Numbered from the stretch's first letter, positions 25,934 to 35,895 are shown. The stretch is DNA of 60,625 nt from Candidatus Atribacteria bacterium ADurb.Bin276 (GCA_002069605.1 MWBQ01000033.1:1-60625), one strand, 5' to 3'. Numbers and translations are program-made. The notes: generated from the letters alone by a model not told the origin.

Positions 25934-27943
25934 TTGGAGTCAAAAGACAAATTACTTCAAATGTATAAGGATATGCTTCGTATCCGCCGTTTTGAAGAAA
26001 CGGTAAGTGATCTTTTTTCTCAGGATAAAATCCGAGGGACAACTCATCTTTATATAGGTGAGGAAGCCGTTGCTGTTGGAGCCTGCAATGCGATTCACCC
26101 GGATGACTATATTACCTCTACCCATCGTGGGCATGGTCATTGTATCGCGAAAGGTGCTACTTTGCGGGAAATGATGGCCGAGTTATTTGGGAAAATAACC
26201 GGGTATTGCAAGGGTAAAGGAGGATCACTTCACATTGCTGACCTTAACGCTGGAAATCTTGGTGCCAATGGGATTGTAGGGGGTGGTATCCCAATCGCAA
26301 CTGGTTCAGGATTGACTGGTAAGTATAAAAAAACTGGGAAGGTTACAGTATGCTTTTTTGGCGATGGAGCATCCAATACCGGAGCTTTCCATGAAGCAGT
26401 GAATATGGCGGCTACCTGGAAATTACCGGTCGTTTATGTATGCGAAAATAATCTTTATGCCATGTCAACGCCGGTGCGAGAAGCTTTTCCTATTTTAGAT
26501 ATTGCTGAGCGAGGTCAAGCTTATGGAATGCCAGGTATAGTAGTAGATGGGATGGATGTATTAGCCGTTATGGAAGCTGTTGAACAAGCAGCAGAGAAAG
26601 CTCGTCGAGGAGAAGGTCCAACACTTATTGAATGTAAGACCTATCGATACTTAGGCCACTCCAAAAACGATCCAAGAGCTTACCGGACCAAAGATGAAGA
26701 AAAACAGTGGAAAGAACGTGATGCAATAAAGCGGTTTCGAAAATGGTTGCTTGAAAACACTGTTGCGACCGAAGAAGAAATTCAAACTATTGATGAAGAA
26801 GTAGAAAATGAAATAGCTGAAGCGGTAGAATTTGCCGAATCAAGCCCCTATCCCCCGCTGGAAGAAATAGTCAAAGACGTCTATGTTGAAGAAGATTTTG
26901 CTGAAAAAGAACGAAAAAAAGGAGCCAAAATCGTTCTCTCTTTTAACGAATATAGCGATAATCAAAAACTTAGAAATATTACCTATCGTGATGCATTAAA
27001 TGAAGCCTTAAGAGAAGAGCTCAATCATGACCCCAACGTAGTATTGATTGGAGAGGACATTGGTTTATACGGTGGGGCTTATGGAGTAACTCGGGGATTG
27101 TGGCAGGATTTTGGTGATGAAAGAGTAAGAAATACCCCCATCTCTGAGGCGGCCATTGTTGGATGTTGTGTCGGTGCGGCGATAACTGGTCTTCGTCCAG
27201 TTGGTGAACTGATGTATGTGGATTTTGCTGGATTAGCTATGGACCAAATTTATAATCAGGGAGCAAAGATTCGTTATATGTTTGGTGGGAAAGCTCGAGT
27301 TCCAATGGTTATTCGTACTGAAGGTGGCTGCGGCCGATCTTCAGGAGCCCACCATGCTCAAAGCCTGGAAGCCTGGTTTATGCATGTTCCTGGTCTAAAG
27401 GTAGTAATGCCAGCCACTCCTTTCGATGCAAAAGGTCTTCTCAAGTCGGCTGTTCGAGAAGATAATCCAATAATTTTTATCGAACATAAAATGTTGTATA
27501 ACACCAAAGGTTTAGTTCCTGATGATGAGTATCTTATCCCAATAGGAGTTGCTGATGTTAAAAAATCAGGTACTGATGTAACGGTTATTGCATATTCGCG
27601 GATGTTATTGGTTGCCATGGAAGCCGCCGAAATATTGGAAAAAGAAGGTATTCATATTGAAGTTATTGACCCCCGAACCCTGTTACCTTTAGATATCGAT
27701 ACCATTGTAACTTCAGTAAAGAAAACCGGAAAAGTAGTAATTGTTTCCGAAGCCTGTAAGACCGGTGGACCCGGGGGAGAAATTGGGATGCAAATTATGG
27801 AGAATGCCTTTGATTATCTTGATGCTCCCATGGTGCGATTATGTGCCGCCGATGCACCGGTTCCCTGTAGCCGATATTTAGAAGATAACTCCATTCCCCA
27901 AGCTAAAGATGTAGTTAAGACAGTAAAAGAGTTATTAGAATAA
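25934..27943 (+). CDS. Fused E1 alpha/beta subunit of a 2-oxoacid (acetoin/pyruvate-type) dehydrogenase complex
   Basis: A 669-aa thiamine-diphosphate enzyme that carries both E1 parts in one chain. The alpha half has HLYIGEEAVAVG, STHRGHGHCIAKG, GKGGSLHIADL and the TPP motif GDGASNTGAFHEAVN...CENN (about residues 143-173). The beta half begins near residue 345 (NITYRDALNEALREE) and has LIGEDIGLYGGAYGVT, TPISEAAIVG and EGGCGRSSGAHHAQSLE. The alpha half reads most like acetoin-dehydrogenase AcoA, and the distant E2 and AcoX-type genes fit, but pyruvate or another oxoacid is possible. The start is TTG at 25934 with GGAGGTG seven bases before. Followed by a hairpin terminator at 28012. Related two-gene versions are usual, so the fusion is notable. 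Confidence 0.88.
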   Translation: MESKDKLLQMYKDMLRIRRFEETVSDLFSQDKIRGTTHLYIGEEAVAVGACNAIHPDDYITSTHRGHGHCIAKGATLREMMAELFGKITGYCKGKGGSLHIADLNAGNLGANGIVGGGIPIATGSGLTGKYKKTGKVTVCFFGDGASNTGAFHEAVNMAATWKLPVVYVCENNLYAMSTPVREAFPILDIAERGQAYGMPGIVVDGMDVLAVMEAVEQAAEKARRGEGPTLIECKTYRYLGHSKNDPRAYRTKDEEKQWKERDAIKRFRKWLLENTVATEEEIQTIDEEVENEIAEAVEFAESSPYPPLEEIVKDVYVEEDFAEKERKKGAKIVLSFNEYSDNQKLRNITYRDALNEALREELNHDPNVVLIGEDIGLYGGAYGVTRGLWQDFGDERVRNTPISEAAIVGCCVGAAITGLRPVGELMYVDFAGLAMDQIYNQGAKIRYMFGGKARVPMVIRTEGGCGRSSGAHHAQSLEAWFMHVPGLKVVMPATPFDAKGLLKSAVREDNPIIFIEHKMLYNTKGLVPDDEYLIPIGVADVKKSGTDVTVIAYSRMLLVAMEAAEILEKEGIHIEVIDPRTLLPLDIDTIVTSVKKTGKVVIVSEACKTGGPGGEIGMQIMENAFDYLDAPMVRLCAADAPVPCSRYLEDNSIPQAKDVVKTVKELLE

Positions 27944-28322
27944 TTGAAATTATTTGGCAAGAGTGATATTTAAGCTTAATAGAAGTTATATTTTATGGAG
28001 AAATCCCCAACGGGCGCAATTCTATTGCGCCCCTTAAATTTTTATATAAATTTTAGCAGAATTAAATTTGTAAAACCTCTAAATGAGTGAGCAGAATAAT
28101 TGTTCATGCGATAGAGCAATAGAACCAGTTGAGGATAAGAGTGACTTTCATAAATTAGAATTCAATTTCCCTGATTTTCCAAGTAGGAATAAAAAAGTAT
28201 GGAAAATTCATAAAACATTTAATTCTTATTAAAAAACTTTAAATTAAAGGAGATGTTTTTTAATATTTATGTGTTAGTTCGATAACACTCGTCACTTTTT
28301 AAAAAAAACTAAGGAACATGAA
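27944..28322. other. Intergenic region before MFS gene: terminator and small palindrome
   Basis: 380 nt with the terminator at 28012 and a GTGTTA-N6-TAACAC inverted repeat at 28271-28288 just before the MFS gene, which may be an operator. No other gene is evident. Confidence 0.5.
28012..28040 (+). terminator. Terminator after the E1 gene
   Basis: A 9-bp stem GGGCGCAAT / ATTGCGCCC with a 3-nt loop, followed by TTAAATTTTTA. Ends the regulator-kinase-mtlD-dehydrogenase-E1 unit. Confidence 0.7.
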
Positions 28323-29492
28323 ATGGATCGAAAAACTGAAATCAAGTTTTATTTTATGATTGGTTTCGTACTTTATTTTTTAGCAATCTCAATGATCATT
28401 ACTGGTGCGGCTCTCCCTAAATGGATGGACATTTTCCAAGTAACCGCCGGTCGAGCCGGAAGACTTTTTTTCCTTTATTATTTAACCTATGTGATCACCA
28501 CTTTTTCCAGTGGTTTTCTTTGTGACCATTTCGGAAAAAAACCAATAATAGTTCTGAGTCAATTATTTCTTGGGATCGGTTTTTTTTGTATAAGCACAGC
28601 TCATTCTTTTCTTTTTATTGAATTGGGGATGTTAATTATGGGGTTGGGTGGAGGTTTTTGTGAAGCACCCATGACTGGTTTTATCTCGCAAGTTTTTAAT
28701 GGTCGAGAGGGATTTGCCTTGAACATGAGTCAGATTTTTTTTGGAATCGGAGCTGCCAGCGGTCCTTTTTTGACTGGATATCTGTTAGGAATAGGTTTTA
28801 GCTGGAGATATTTATATCTCATCCCCGGGATTGTTTCTATTGGTTTATTTTTTCTAATTTACTTTGAAAAAAAATTATTTCAAAAAGAAAAAAAAGGAAT
28901 TACCAGTGGGAGTATTCTGATTTTATATCAACGTTGGAAAGCTTTCTTGGCGGTAAGTTGTTTGGCGATGTTGCTTTATGTAGGGTCTGAGATCGCCAGC
29001 TCCTCCTGGATGAGTACCTATATTGTAAAAGGACTAAAAGGAAATTTGTATTTAGGCGGGGTAGCCATGGCTGGATATTGGGGGATGATAACCATTGGAA
29101 GAATAGTTTTTGCTTATCTTTCCCAGCGTAATCACTATGGAGTTCTTTTACGGATTTCATCCATTATTAGCTTGGTTTTTTTATTTTTACTTCTTATGAC
29201 CAATAGTATTCCCTTGGTTATATTATCCTTTATGGGGATCGGTTTTGGTTTTTCTGGCATCTGGCCTTTGGTCGTAGCCGTAGTTGCTAAAAATATTGAG
29301 GAAATGCAGGCTACTGCCATTGGGGTGGTAGTGGCCTTAGGAGGAACCGGTGCTTTGCTCTTCCCCTGGTTGTTTGGAATTTTTTCTGATTATATGGGGC
29401 TTCGTTTTATCTTCATTATGGTTGTTGTATTAGTGGTGGCGATGTTTTTAGTTTTTCAATCTCGTTTTTTTAAAGGGAGTATGAAGACCTGA
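28323..29492 (+). CDS. Major facilitator superfamily transporter
   Basis: A 389-aa transporter with about 12 hydrophobic helices. The FLCDHFGKKPIIVLSQ loop (about residue 70) after helix 2 is the MFS signature loop in a variant form, and MGLGGGFCEAPMTGFISQ is typical of sugar/organic-anion carriers. A central, Lys-rich loop (near 185-200) divides the two halves. The ATG has AAGGA upstream. It is separated from neighbouring genes by long gaps. Placed in a sugar/polyol island, it is probably a sugar or polyol carrier; substrate not readable. Confidence 0.85.
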   Translation: MDRKTEIKFYFMIGFVLYFLAISMIITGAALPKWMDIFQVTAGRAGRLFFLYYLTYVITTFSSGFLCDHFGKKPIIVLSQLFLGIGFFCISTAHSFLFIELGMLIMGLGGGFCEAPMTGFISQVFNGREGFALNMSQIFFGIGAASGPFLTGYLLGIGFSWRYLYLIPGIVSIGLFFLIYFEKKLFQKEKKGITSGSILILYQRWKAFLAVSCLAMLLYVGSEIASSSWMSTYIVKGLKGNLYLGGVAMAGYWGMITIGRIVFAYLSQRNHYGVLLRISSIISLVFLFLLLMTNSIPLVILSFMGIGFGFSGIWPLVVAVVAKNIEEMQATAIGVVVALGGTGALLFPWLFGIFSDYMGLRFIFIMVVVLVVAMFLVFQSRFFKGSMKT

Positions 29493-29617
29493 TAAAATAG
29501 AGATTAATAAAATGAAGCTCAGATTCATAATAAATTTCTTTTTGCTTTGATAAATGAGAACAGATATCTATGCCACTTTTTTAAGTGCCAGACGAGGAAG
29601 TAAATACCTATCTAAAC

Positions 29618-29670
29618 CGTCATAGCGAGGAGACCAACTGTTATTTGGTTTGACGACGTGGCAATCGCAT
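29618..29670. repeat. Type A repeat, copy 1
   Basis: About 53 bp beginning CGTCAT and ending GACGACGTGGCAATCGCAT. The same plan (CGTCATTGCGAGGAG at one end, CGACGTGGCAATCTCAT at the other) recurs at 31832, 51901, 51964, 54456 and 60378. The ATTGC and GCAAT ends can pair. Confidence 0.75.
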
Positions 29671-29732
29671 TTAAAAAATTTAAATTATGTAACTTTCTCA
29701 TTGTCTCAGGGTAACCATTAAAAAAACCAAAA

Positions 29733-29816
29733 ACACCCTCCCCCCGCTAAGCGGCACCCCTCCAAGGAGGGGAATTATTCATTCCCCCATTGAGGGGGGA
29801 TTCAGGGGGGTGTGCC
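29733..29816. repeat. Type D repeat, copy 1
   Basis: Begins ACACCCTCCCC, has CCCCTCCAAGGAGGGG and CCCCCATTGAGGGGG internal hairpins and ends GGGGGGTGTGCC. A second copy is at 54852-54942. Confidence 0.75.
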
Positions 29817-30123
29817 TTTCCCATTTTTTTAATCATTTATTACCCGTTTCGGTATTTTCAGGATAGACCTTCATGCCAATTTGGTGACACCAAATGAGGA
29901 TGAAAATCCAAGATTCGACCTGCCATGGCAGGTCGCTACATTAATTAAAGAGTGGGCACAATACATTGTGCCCCTACAATTTTATATTCTTTGGTAGGGG
30001 CTTGTTATCATGCCCGTTGGTTTTCAGGATAGAAAACGGGAAATTTAAATTTTACCTTAGATTCAAGGCTTTTGCCATAAAAAATATAAAAATACATCGA
30101 ATTGATGGAGGGAGAGGGTATCA

Positions 30124-31656
30124 TTGGTTTTGGCTGGTTTGGATGTAGGAACGAGTGGTTGTAAAGTTGTCCTTTTTCGTGAAGATGGAACTATGGTTGC
30201 TCAATCATACCGTGAATATCCTTTTATAACACCTCAGCCGGGTTGGTTGGAGATTAATCCCGAACATATTTGGGAAAGCGTTCTTGATGCACTTAACGAG
30301 GCTACGAAAAAGTCAAAAGAACCAATAGAAGTCGTAGCCGTTACCTCTCATGGGGAAACGCTTATTCCAATTGATAGATCTGGTAAAGCACTTTATAATG
30401 CTCTGGCAAATTTCGATACTCGAGCCCATACTTATATTGATTACTGGTTAGAAAGAGAAAACCCTTATAATATTTTTCGAATAACCGGCATGCCTCTGCA
30501 TGGTATGTATACGGTTAATAAAATATTATGGCTCAAAGACCATTGTCCAGACGTTTTTAAAAAAACCTGGAAGTTTTGTTGTGTTGAGGATTATATTATT
30601 TATCGATTGACGGAAGATCAACCAGTAATCGACTATTCTTTGGCGGCTCGAACTATGCTTTTTGATGTAGTCAAAAAAGAATGGTCGGGAAAAATTTGTA
30701 AATTGGCAGGTGTTGACCCACAAAATCTCTCTCGAGCCATTCCCTCTGGAAGCATAGCTGGAACCATTAGCTCAAAAGTATCTGGCATAAGCGGCCTTCC
30801 AAAAAATCTTTTAATTGCCACTGGAGGCCATGACCAGCCTTGTGGAGTTTTGGGATGTGGAGTGAAAAACCCAGGTGAAGCGATGTATGGAATAGGAACC
30901 TCCGAATGCGTTGCGCTCAATCTTGGGGGAAGCGCCTTTTTTAGCAGAGAAATGTTGGAAAACAGTTTTTGCTGTTATCCTCATGTTGTGAAAGATTCCT
31001 ACATTACTCTGGCGTATATAGCGTCAGGTGCGGTTGTGCTTCGTTGGTTTCGAGATGAGTTTGGATTTGAGGAACTTGAAAAAGCAGCCCAAATTGGTGG
31101 GAGCGCATACGATCTATTATTAAAGGAAATACCGGATAAGCCTGCCTCAGTATTTGTTCTTCCGCATTTTTCCGGCACGGGAACACCATACCTTGATGAA
31201 AAGTCACGAGGGGCAATAATTGGCCTTACTTTAGCAACCAGCAAGGAAGAAGTAGTAAAAGCGATTTTGGAAAGCCTCACTTATGAGATGAAAATAAATT
31301 TAGATTTATATGAAAGGTTCGGTTTACCTATCAACAGCTTGCGAGTGATTGGTGGTGGTTCTCGTTCGAGAGCGTGGCTTCAGATTAAAGCTGACATTCT
31401 TCAGAAAGCCTTGATCATTCCAAAAACTGGTGAAGCAGTTGCTCTTGGAACTGCTATGTTGGCAGGAGTTGCCAAGGGAGTATTCAAAAGCTTTGAAGAG
31501 GCAATTGATGCCATGGTTTCCTTTGAGGATTCCATCCAGCCAAACAATAGCTATTTACAAAACTATAATAATCGTTATCAGATATATCAGTTAATATATA
31601 AAGATTTGTTAAAAGTCAACAGAATGATCAGTGATCTGACCCGAGAAGAACAGTAG
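30124..31656 (+). CDS. FGGY-family carbohydrate kinase (copy 1)
   Basis: A 510-aa sugar kinase of the FGGY family. N-terminal phosphate motif is LDVGTSGCKVVLF (residues 5-17); GGHDQPCGVLGCG (about 236-248) and the C-terminal RVIGGGSRSRAWLQIKADILQ adenosine segment are typical. Length normal. The start is TTG (30124) with GGAGGGAGAGGG upstream; TTG at 30130 is another option. It resembles the kinase at 33072-34577 more closely (GMPLHGMYTVNKILWLKDHCPDVF versus the same region there) than xylB at 39497. Likely substrate: a keto-pentose, keto-hexose or similar. Confidence 0.88.
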   Translation: MVLAGLDVGTSGCKVVLFREDGTMVAQSYREYPFITPQPGWLEINPEHIWESVLDALNEATKKSKEPIEVVAVTSHGETLIPIDRSGKALYNALANFDTRAHTYIDYWLERENPYNIFRITGMPLHGMYTVNKILWLKDHCPDVFKKTWKFCCVEDYIIYRLTEDQPVIDYSLAARTMLFDVVKKEWSGKICKLAGVDPQNLSRAIPSGSIAGTISSKVSGISGLPKNLLIATGGHDQPCGVLGCGVKNPGEAMYGIGTSECVALNLGGSAFFSREMLENSFCCYPHVVKDSYITLAYIASGAVVLRWFRDEFGFEELEKAAQIGGSAYDLLLKEIPDKPASVFVLPHFSGTGTPYLDEKSRGAIIGLTLATSKEEVVKAILESLTYEMKINLDLYERFGLPINSLRVIGGGSRSRAWLQIKADILQKALIIPKTGEAVALGTAMLAGVAKGVFKSFEEAIDAMVSFEDSIQPNNSYLQNYNNRYQIYQLIYKDLLKVNRMISDLTREEQ

Positions 31657-32052
31657 TTATTTTATCCCCATTTTTAATAAAAAAGGAGATTAATATTACC
31701 AGGTTTTTTAAAATAGTTATTAGACCCTCATGCCACTTTGATGACACCAGATGAGGATGAAACTATATATACGCAGATTAATTTCCCCCTTTAGCAAAGG
31801 GGGTAAGGGGGATTTGAATTTTTTACTGCTCCGTCATTGCGAGGAGCTCGGCGACGTGGCAATCTCATTTAGTAAAAATTTTTTAAAGAAAAAGATAAAA
31901 TGATGAGATCCTCACGGCTTCATAAAGCGAAGCCTCAGGATGACGCCGGTGGCGCCAGATGGGATCCTCACGCGGGAAAGCACCGCTTAGGATGATGGTA
32001 ACATAAAATTATTTTATATTATCAGGATAGAAACAAAAGGAGGATAAAGTCA
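31657..32052. repeat. Repeat-mosaic intergenic region
   Basis: Nearly 400 nt, with type E (31722-31761), type C TTTCCCCCTTTAG...AAGGGGGAT (31781-31815), type A (31831-31868), and two type B hairpins (31901-31945 and 31958-31998, GAGATCCTCACGGCTT...AAGCCTCAGGATGACG). No gene. Confidence 0.75.
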
Positions 32053-33024
32053 ATGAAAAGTAAAGGATTTTCCACCGGTATATGGGTTTTTGGGGCGACC
32101 CCCGATCGGTTTTGTGTAACTGGATACAAATCAGGTGGGAACATCGAAGAGTCATTAGATCGAATCGCTGCGGTTCCTAATCTCACTGGCGTAATGATGC
32201 ATTATCCTCAACCACTTAATGAAAATAACGTCGATTTTGTTAAAAAAGCACTCCAAGATCGGGGCTTAAAATTAGCCTGTTGTGATGTGGATTTGTTTAG
32301 TGATCCAATTTTTGCCCGGGGAAGTCTGATGTCAGAAGATTCCGAATTAAGAAAAAAGGCAATCGATTATTCCAAAAAAGCAATGGATATTGCTGAGTAT
32401 CTGGAAGCGGGTGTAATGAATCTCTGGCCAGGTCAGGATGGTTTTGATTATCCCTTTCAGATTAATTATGTTGCACAATGGAATTTATTAGTTGAAGCAT
32501 TGATTGAAATTGCCCAACATAATCCTCGAGTACGTCTTAGCCTTGAATATAAGCTTCGTGAACCTCGGACCCATTCAACAATTTATTCTTCGGGAACAGC
32601 CCTCTATCTTTCTCATGCCACTGGATGTTCCAATGTAGGGGTAACGGTTGATTTAGGTCATTCTTTCAACTGTAAAGAATCACCGGCTAATGTGGTTGCT
32701 CTTTTGGATAAATTTGAAAAATTATTTGTTCTTCATCTTAATGATAATTATCGGGATTGGGATGATGATATGGCGGTTGGATCAGTTCATTTCTGGGAAA
32801 CCCTCGAGTTCATTTATTACCTGAATTTATCCAGTTATGAAGGATGGTTGGGTTTAGACATTTTCCCTTATCGAGAGGATTCTGCTGAAGCCTGCCGCTT
32901 TAGTATTGAAAATATTCAATATATGTTAGAGGTAGTTAATAAGATTGATCTCAAGACGCTTCACCAAATTCAAAAAGAAGCAAATTCCCTTGAAGCAATG
33001 CGTTACATAGGAAGCTTATTATAA
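32053..33024 (+). CDS. Sugar isomerase/epimerase, TIM barrel (xylose isomerase-like)
   Basis: A 323-aa cytoplasmic TIM-barrel enzyme. Putative metal-site segments: LSLEYKLREPR (Glu, about 166-176), VTVDLGHSFN (Asp and His, about 204-213), LFVLHLNDNYRDWDDD (His/Asp) and GWLGLDIFPYRED (Asp). The spacing resembles rhamnose/xylose-isomerase-like epimerases. AGGAGG precedes the ATG. It lies between two FGGY kinases, 47 nt or so before the second, suggesting isomerase plus kinase act in sequence on one sugar. Substrate unknown. Confidence 0.85.
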   Translation: MKSKGFSTGIWVFGATPDRFCVTGYKSGGNIEESLDRIAAVPNLTGVMMHYPQPLNENNVDFVKKALQDRGLKLACCDVDLFSDPIFARGSLMSEDSELRKKAIDYSKKAMDIAEYLEAGVMNLWPGQDGFDYPFQINYVAQWNLLVEALIEIAQHNPRVRLSLEYKLREPRTHSTIYSSGTALYLSHATGCSNVGVTVDLGHSFNCKESPANVVALLDKFEKLFVLHLNDNYRDWDDDMAVGSVHFWETLEFIYYLNLSSYEGWLGLDIFPYREDSAEACRFSIENIQYMLEVVNKIDLKTLHQIQKEANSLEAMRYIGSLL

Positions 33025-33071
33025 ATAAGAATTGGTGAATTGAATTTTCTAAATAGGAGAGGTGAGTGGAT

Positions 33072-34577
33072 TTGAGTTATTTGGGTATCGATGTTGGAAC
33101 AACTGGCTGCAAAGTGATCGCTTTTGATGAAGAGGGTCGTACAGTAGCCCAAGCCTATAGAGAATACCCCTTATATCAACTGAATCAGGGATGGATCGAA
33201 TTGGATGCTGACGAAGTTTTTCGTTCCGTTGAAGATTGTTTACAGGAGGTATCCAATTTCTATCGAGGTGATTACCCAGTAAGTTTAGCTATATCTGCAC
33301 AAGGCGAAGCGGTCATTCCGGTTGATGAAAAAGGTGGTTGCCTAGCAAGAAGCATGGTAACCTTTGACGAGCGAGGTGATGAGTTCGTTCCATTCTGGAA
33401 GGAAAAGCTGGGAGAAGAGAAATTTTTTAAAATTACCGGAATGCCTCTCTCGGGGATTGGAACGATTAATAAAATTCTTTGGTGGAAAAAGTATACTCCC
33501 GATATATTTTCAAAAGCCCGCTATTTTCTTTGCTACGAAGATTTTATTGTATTCCGATTGGGATTAAAACCAGCCATGAATTATTCTTTAGCGGGTCGAA
33601 CTATGATGTTTGATGTAAAAAAAGCTCAATGGTCGTCAGAAATTTTAGATATAGCAGGGATTGACGAGAATCAATTAGCCCAACCCTTTCCATCAGGGCA
33701 AGCAATAGGTCTTGTTTCTGAGGCCTTCAGAAAAAAGATGGGATGGCCACATCCAGTCTTAGTGGCTTGTGGCGCTCACGACCAACCATCAGGAGCTTTG
33801 GGAGCAGGCGTCATTCGACCTTATTTAGCAATGGATGCCACCGGAACCGTGGAGTGTATAGCACCGGCTATCTCTCAATTAGTGTTAACACCTTTGATGA
33901 GAGAAAACAATCTTTGTTGTTATCATCATTCGGTTTCCGATCTTTTTATCACTTTAGTTTATAATTTTACCGGCGGGCAGCTTCTCCGCTGGTATCGGGA
34001 TAATTTCGCTGGCTTGGAAAAAGAACAATCACGACTCCTTCAAAAAAATGTTTATGACCTCATTCTTGATGGACTACCAGAAGATCCAACCAACCTTTAT
34101 GTCCTCCCTCATTTTACCACCACTGGTACCCCATATTTTGATACGAATTCTTGCGGGATGATTGTTGGATTAAAATTCCAAACTACCAATAAAGAAGTGG
34201 TGAAAGCTCTTTTAGAAGGAATTAGCTTGGAGATGAAATTTAATCTTGAGTTACTTTCAAATGCTGGAGTTGAGGTGAGAGCTTTACGTGCGATTGGTGG
34301 AGGAGCACGAAATGAACATTGGTTACAGATTAAAGCTGATGTATATAACCTGCCAGTTGAAACCCTGAATGTTTCCGAAGCTGCTTGCTTAGGAGCGGCT
34401 TTATTAGGAAGAAAAGCCAGAGAAAATATTGAGGATTTTTCTTCATTAGTTAACTCGATTGTCCAGGTAAAACAAGTATATGAACCAAATCCAACCAACG
34501 CCAATCGGTACCTTGAAAAATATGAAGTTTATAAACACTTATATCCAGCTCTTAAACAATGTATTTATAAAAATTAA
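33072..34577 (+). CDS. FGGY-family carbohydrate kinase (copy 2)
   Basis: About 501 aa. GIDVGTTGCKVIAF at the N terminus, GAHDQPSGALGAGV in the middle and AIGGGARNEHWLQIKADVYN near the C terminus mark the family. It is a paralogue of the kinase at 30124-31656. Starts are GTG at 33066 or TTG at 33072; the latter is better placed relative to GAGGTG. Downstream of a sugar isomerase and upstream of a zinc dehydrogenase; substrate unknown. Confidence 0.87.
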   Translation: MSYLGIDVGTTGCKVIAFDEEGRTVAQAYREYPLYQLNQGWIELDADEVFRSVEDCLQEVSNFYRGDYPVSLAISAQGEAVIPVDEKGGCLARSMVTFDERGDEFVPFWKEKLGEEKFFKITGMPLSGIGTINKILWWKKYTPDIFSKARYFLCYEDFIVFRLGLKPAMNYSLAGRTMMFDVKKAQWSSEILDIAGIDENQLAQPFPSGQAIGLVSEAFRKKMGWPHPVLVACGAHDQPSGALGAGVIRPYLAMDATGTVECIAPAISQLVLTPLMRENNLCCYHHSVSDLFITLVYNFTGGQLLRWYRDNFAGLEKEQSRLLQKNVYDLILDGLPEDPTNLYVLPHFTTTGTPYFDTNSCGMIVGLKFQTTNKEVVKALLEGISLEMKFNLELLSNAGVEVRALRAIGGGARNEHWLQIKADVYNLPVETLNVSEAACLGAALLGRKARENIEDFSSLVNSIVQVKQVYEPNPTNANRYLEKYEVYKHLYPALKQCIYKN

Positions 34578-34854
34578 AGAATAGTGATTGGTATTGATAA
34601 TGGAGATGGAAAAGTAAAAAAATATAGTTTTCCGGTTTGGTAGATGGAGTAAGTTTACAAGAATAAACTTATTTTGGGATGGTTTAATCTTGTCACAGGT
34701 TCCAATTCACGATAGCAGAATAAACGACCCTGCCCATTGGTAATACAACAATTCCTTCTCTCTTGAAGAGAGAAGATAAGTATGGGGGTAAAAATTGGAA
34801 TTGATTATGTGTCACACATCACTGCCTTTAGAAATAGAAAGGAGAGAAAATAAA
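34578..34854. other. Intergenic region with fragment of type G repeat
   Basis: 277 nt. Contains CCTTCTCTCTTGAAGAGAGAAG (34752-34773), a hairpin like the type G repeats elsewhere. No gene; the upstream part of the next open frame (34795-34854) is not coding, since its ATG at 34855 has the ribosome binding site. Confidence 0.5.
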
Positions 34855-35895
34855 ATGAAAGCTGCGCATTTTCTCGGACCAGGTCAAATGGAAGTTCGTG
34901 AAGTCCCGAAGCCAGAAATTGGTGACGGTGAAGTGTTGTTAAAGGTAGCTGCCTGTGCTATCTGTGGAACCGATGTCCGTATTTTCCAATTTGGTCACCC
35001 AAAAGTGAAGCCGCCTCATATTACTGGTCATGAAATATCGGCTGAAATAGTTGAGGTAGGAAAGGGAGTAGAGGGTTATAAGATTGGAGATAAAGTTTCG
35101 GTGATAACAGTTATTTCCTGTGGACGCTGTCATTATTGCCGACGTGGTCTCCAAAATCTATGTCCCGACCAAGAATACATCGGGTACCATTTTCCAGGGG
35201 GGTTTGCCGAGTATTTAAAAATACCAAAAGCAGGCGTTGATAAAGGCAATTTACTCGTTTTGCCGCCAGATATGGATTTGCTTGAAGCCAGCTTGGTAGA
35301 ACCGCTTTCCTGTGCTGTAAATGGACAATCCTATTTAAACATTGGATTTGGAGAAACTGTTTTAGTGATCGGATCGGGTCCTATCGGATGTATGCATGTT
35401 GAATTAGCCAAAAACCGAGGAGCCGGTAAGATCATCATTGCTGATATATCCGGGGAACGTTTGAACTTAGCTAAACGAGTACAAGCCGATTACTATATAA
35501 ACTCAGCCGAAAAGAACCTAAAAGATGAAGTGTTGACTATTACCGATGGTTTGGGAGCGGATGTTATCATCGTAGCAGCATCATCTGGATCGGCTCAAGA
35601 ACAAGCTTTGGAGATGATTGCTCCTCAAGGGCGCATTAGCCTATTTGGTGGTTTACCCAAGGACAAACCAACCATTCAATTCAACAGTAATACTGTCCAT
35701 TATAAAGAGATAGGAGTGTTTGGAGTGTTTGCTTCTAATGCTTCTCAGTATGAAGAAGCGGCCAAGCTGATTTATTCCAAGCGGATTAATGCCAAGGGTT
35801 TGATTACCCATGTGGTTCCCCTTGAAAAAGTAGTTGAGGGAATCCAGCTGGTCAAAGAAGGAAAAGCCTTGAAAGCAGTTGTGAGTTTTTTATAG
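34855..35895 (+). CDS. Zinc-dependent medium-chain alcohol/polyol dehydrogenase (paralogue)
   Basis: A 346-aa MDR protein, paralogous to the enzyme at 24781-25830. Catalytic zinc ligands CGTD (C37) and GHE (58-60), structural zinc ligands in CGRCHYCRRGLQNLC, NAD motif VIGSGPIGCMHVE. The start is the ATG at 34855 with AAAGGAGAG upstream. It probably oxidises a polyol or diol to a ketone. Upstream of an SDR and AcoX-like gene. Both copies keep all zinc ligands, so both should be active. Confidence 0.9.
   Translation: MKAAHFLGPGQMEVREVPKPEIGDGEVLLKVAACAICGTDVRIFQFGHPKVKPPHITGHEISAEIVEVGKGVEGYKIGDKVSVITVISCGRCHYCRRGLQNLCPDQEYIGYHFPGGFAEYLKIPKAGVDKGNLLVLPPDMDLLEASLVEPLSCAVNGQSYLNIGFGETVLVIGSGPIGCMHVELAKNRGAGKIIIADISGERLNLAKRVQADYYINSAEKNLKDEVLTITDGLGADVIIVAASSGSAQEQALEMIAPQGRISLFGGLPKDKPTIQFNSNTVHYKEIGVFGVFASNASQYEEAAKLIYSKRINAKGLITHVVPLEKVVEGIQLVKEGKALKAVVSFL

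Larger units (their letters stand above)
29493..30123. repeat. Repeat-mosaic intergenic region
   Basis: 630 nt with no gene. Contains copies of several stem-loop repeat families that recur in other gaps of this window: a type E hairpin (29568-29600), type A (29618-29670), type D with C/G-rich arms (29733-29816), another type E (29861-29906), a perfect 20-bp palindrome (29916-29935) and a GGGCACAAT/ATTGTGCCC hairpin (29954-29973). The short open frame at 29966-30148 runs through these and is not credible. Confidence 0.8.

Noticed and set aside
29966-30148. 60-aa open frame before the first FGGY kinase
   Set aside because: Runs through intergenic stem-loop repeats and overlaps the kinase start; composition not protein-like.
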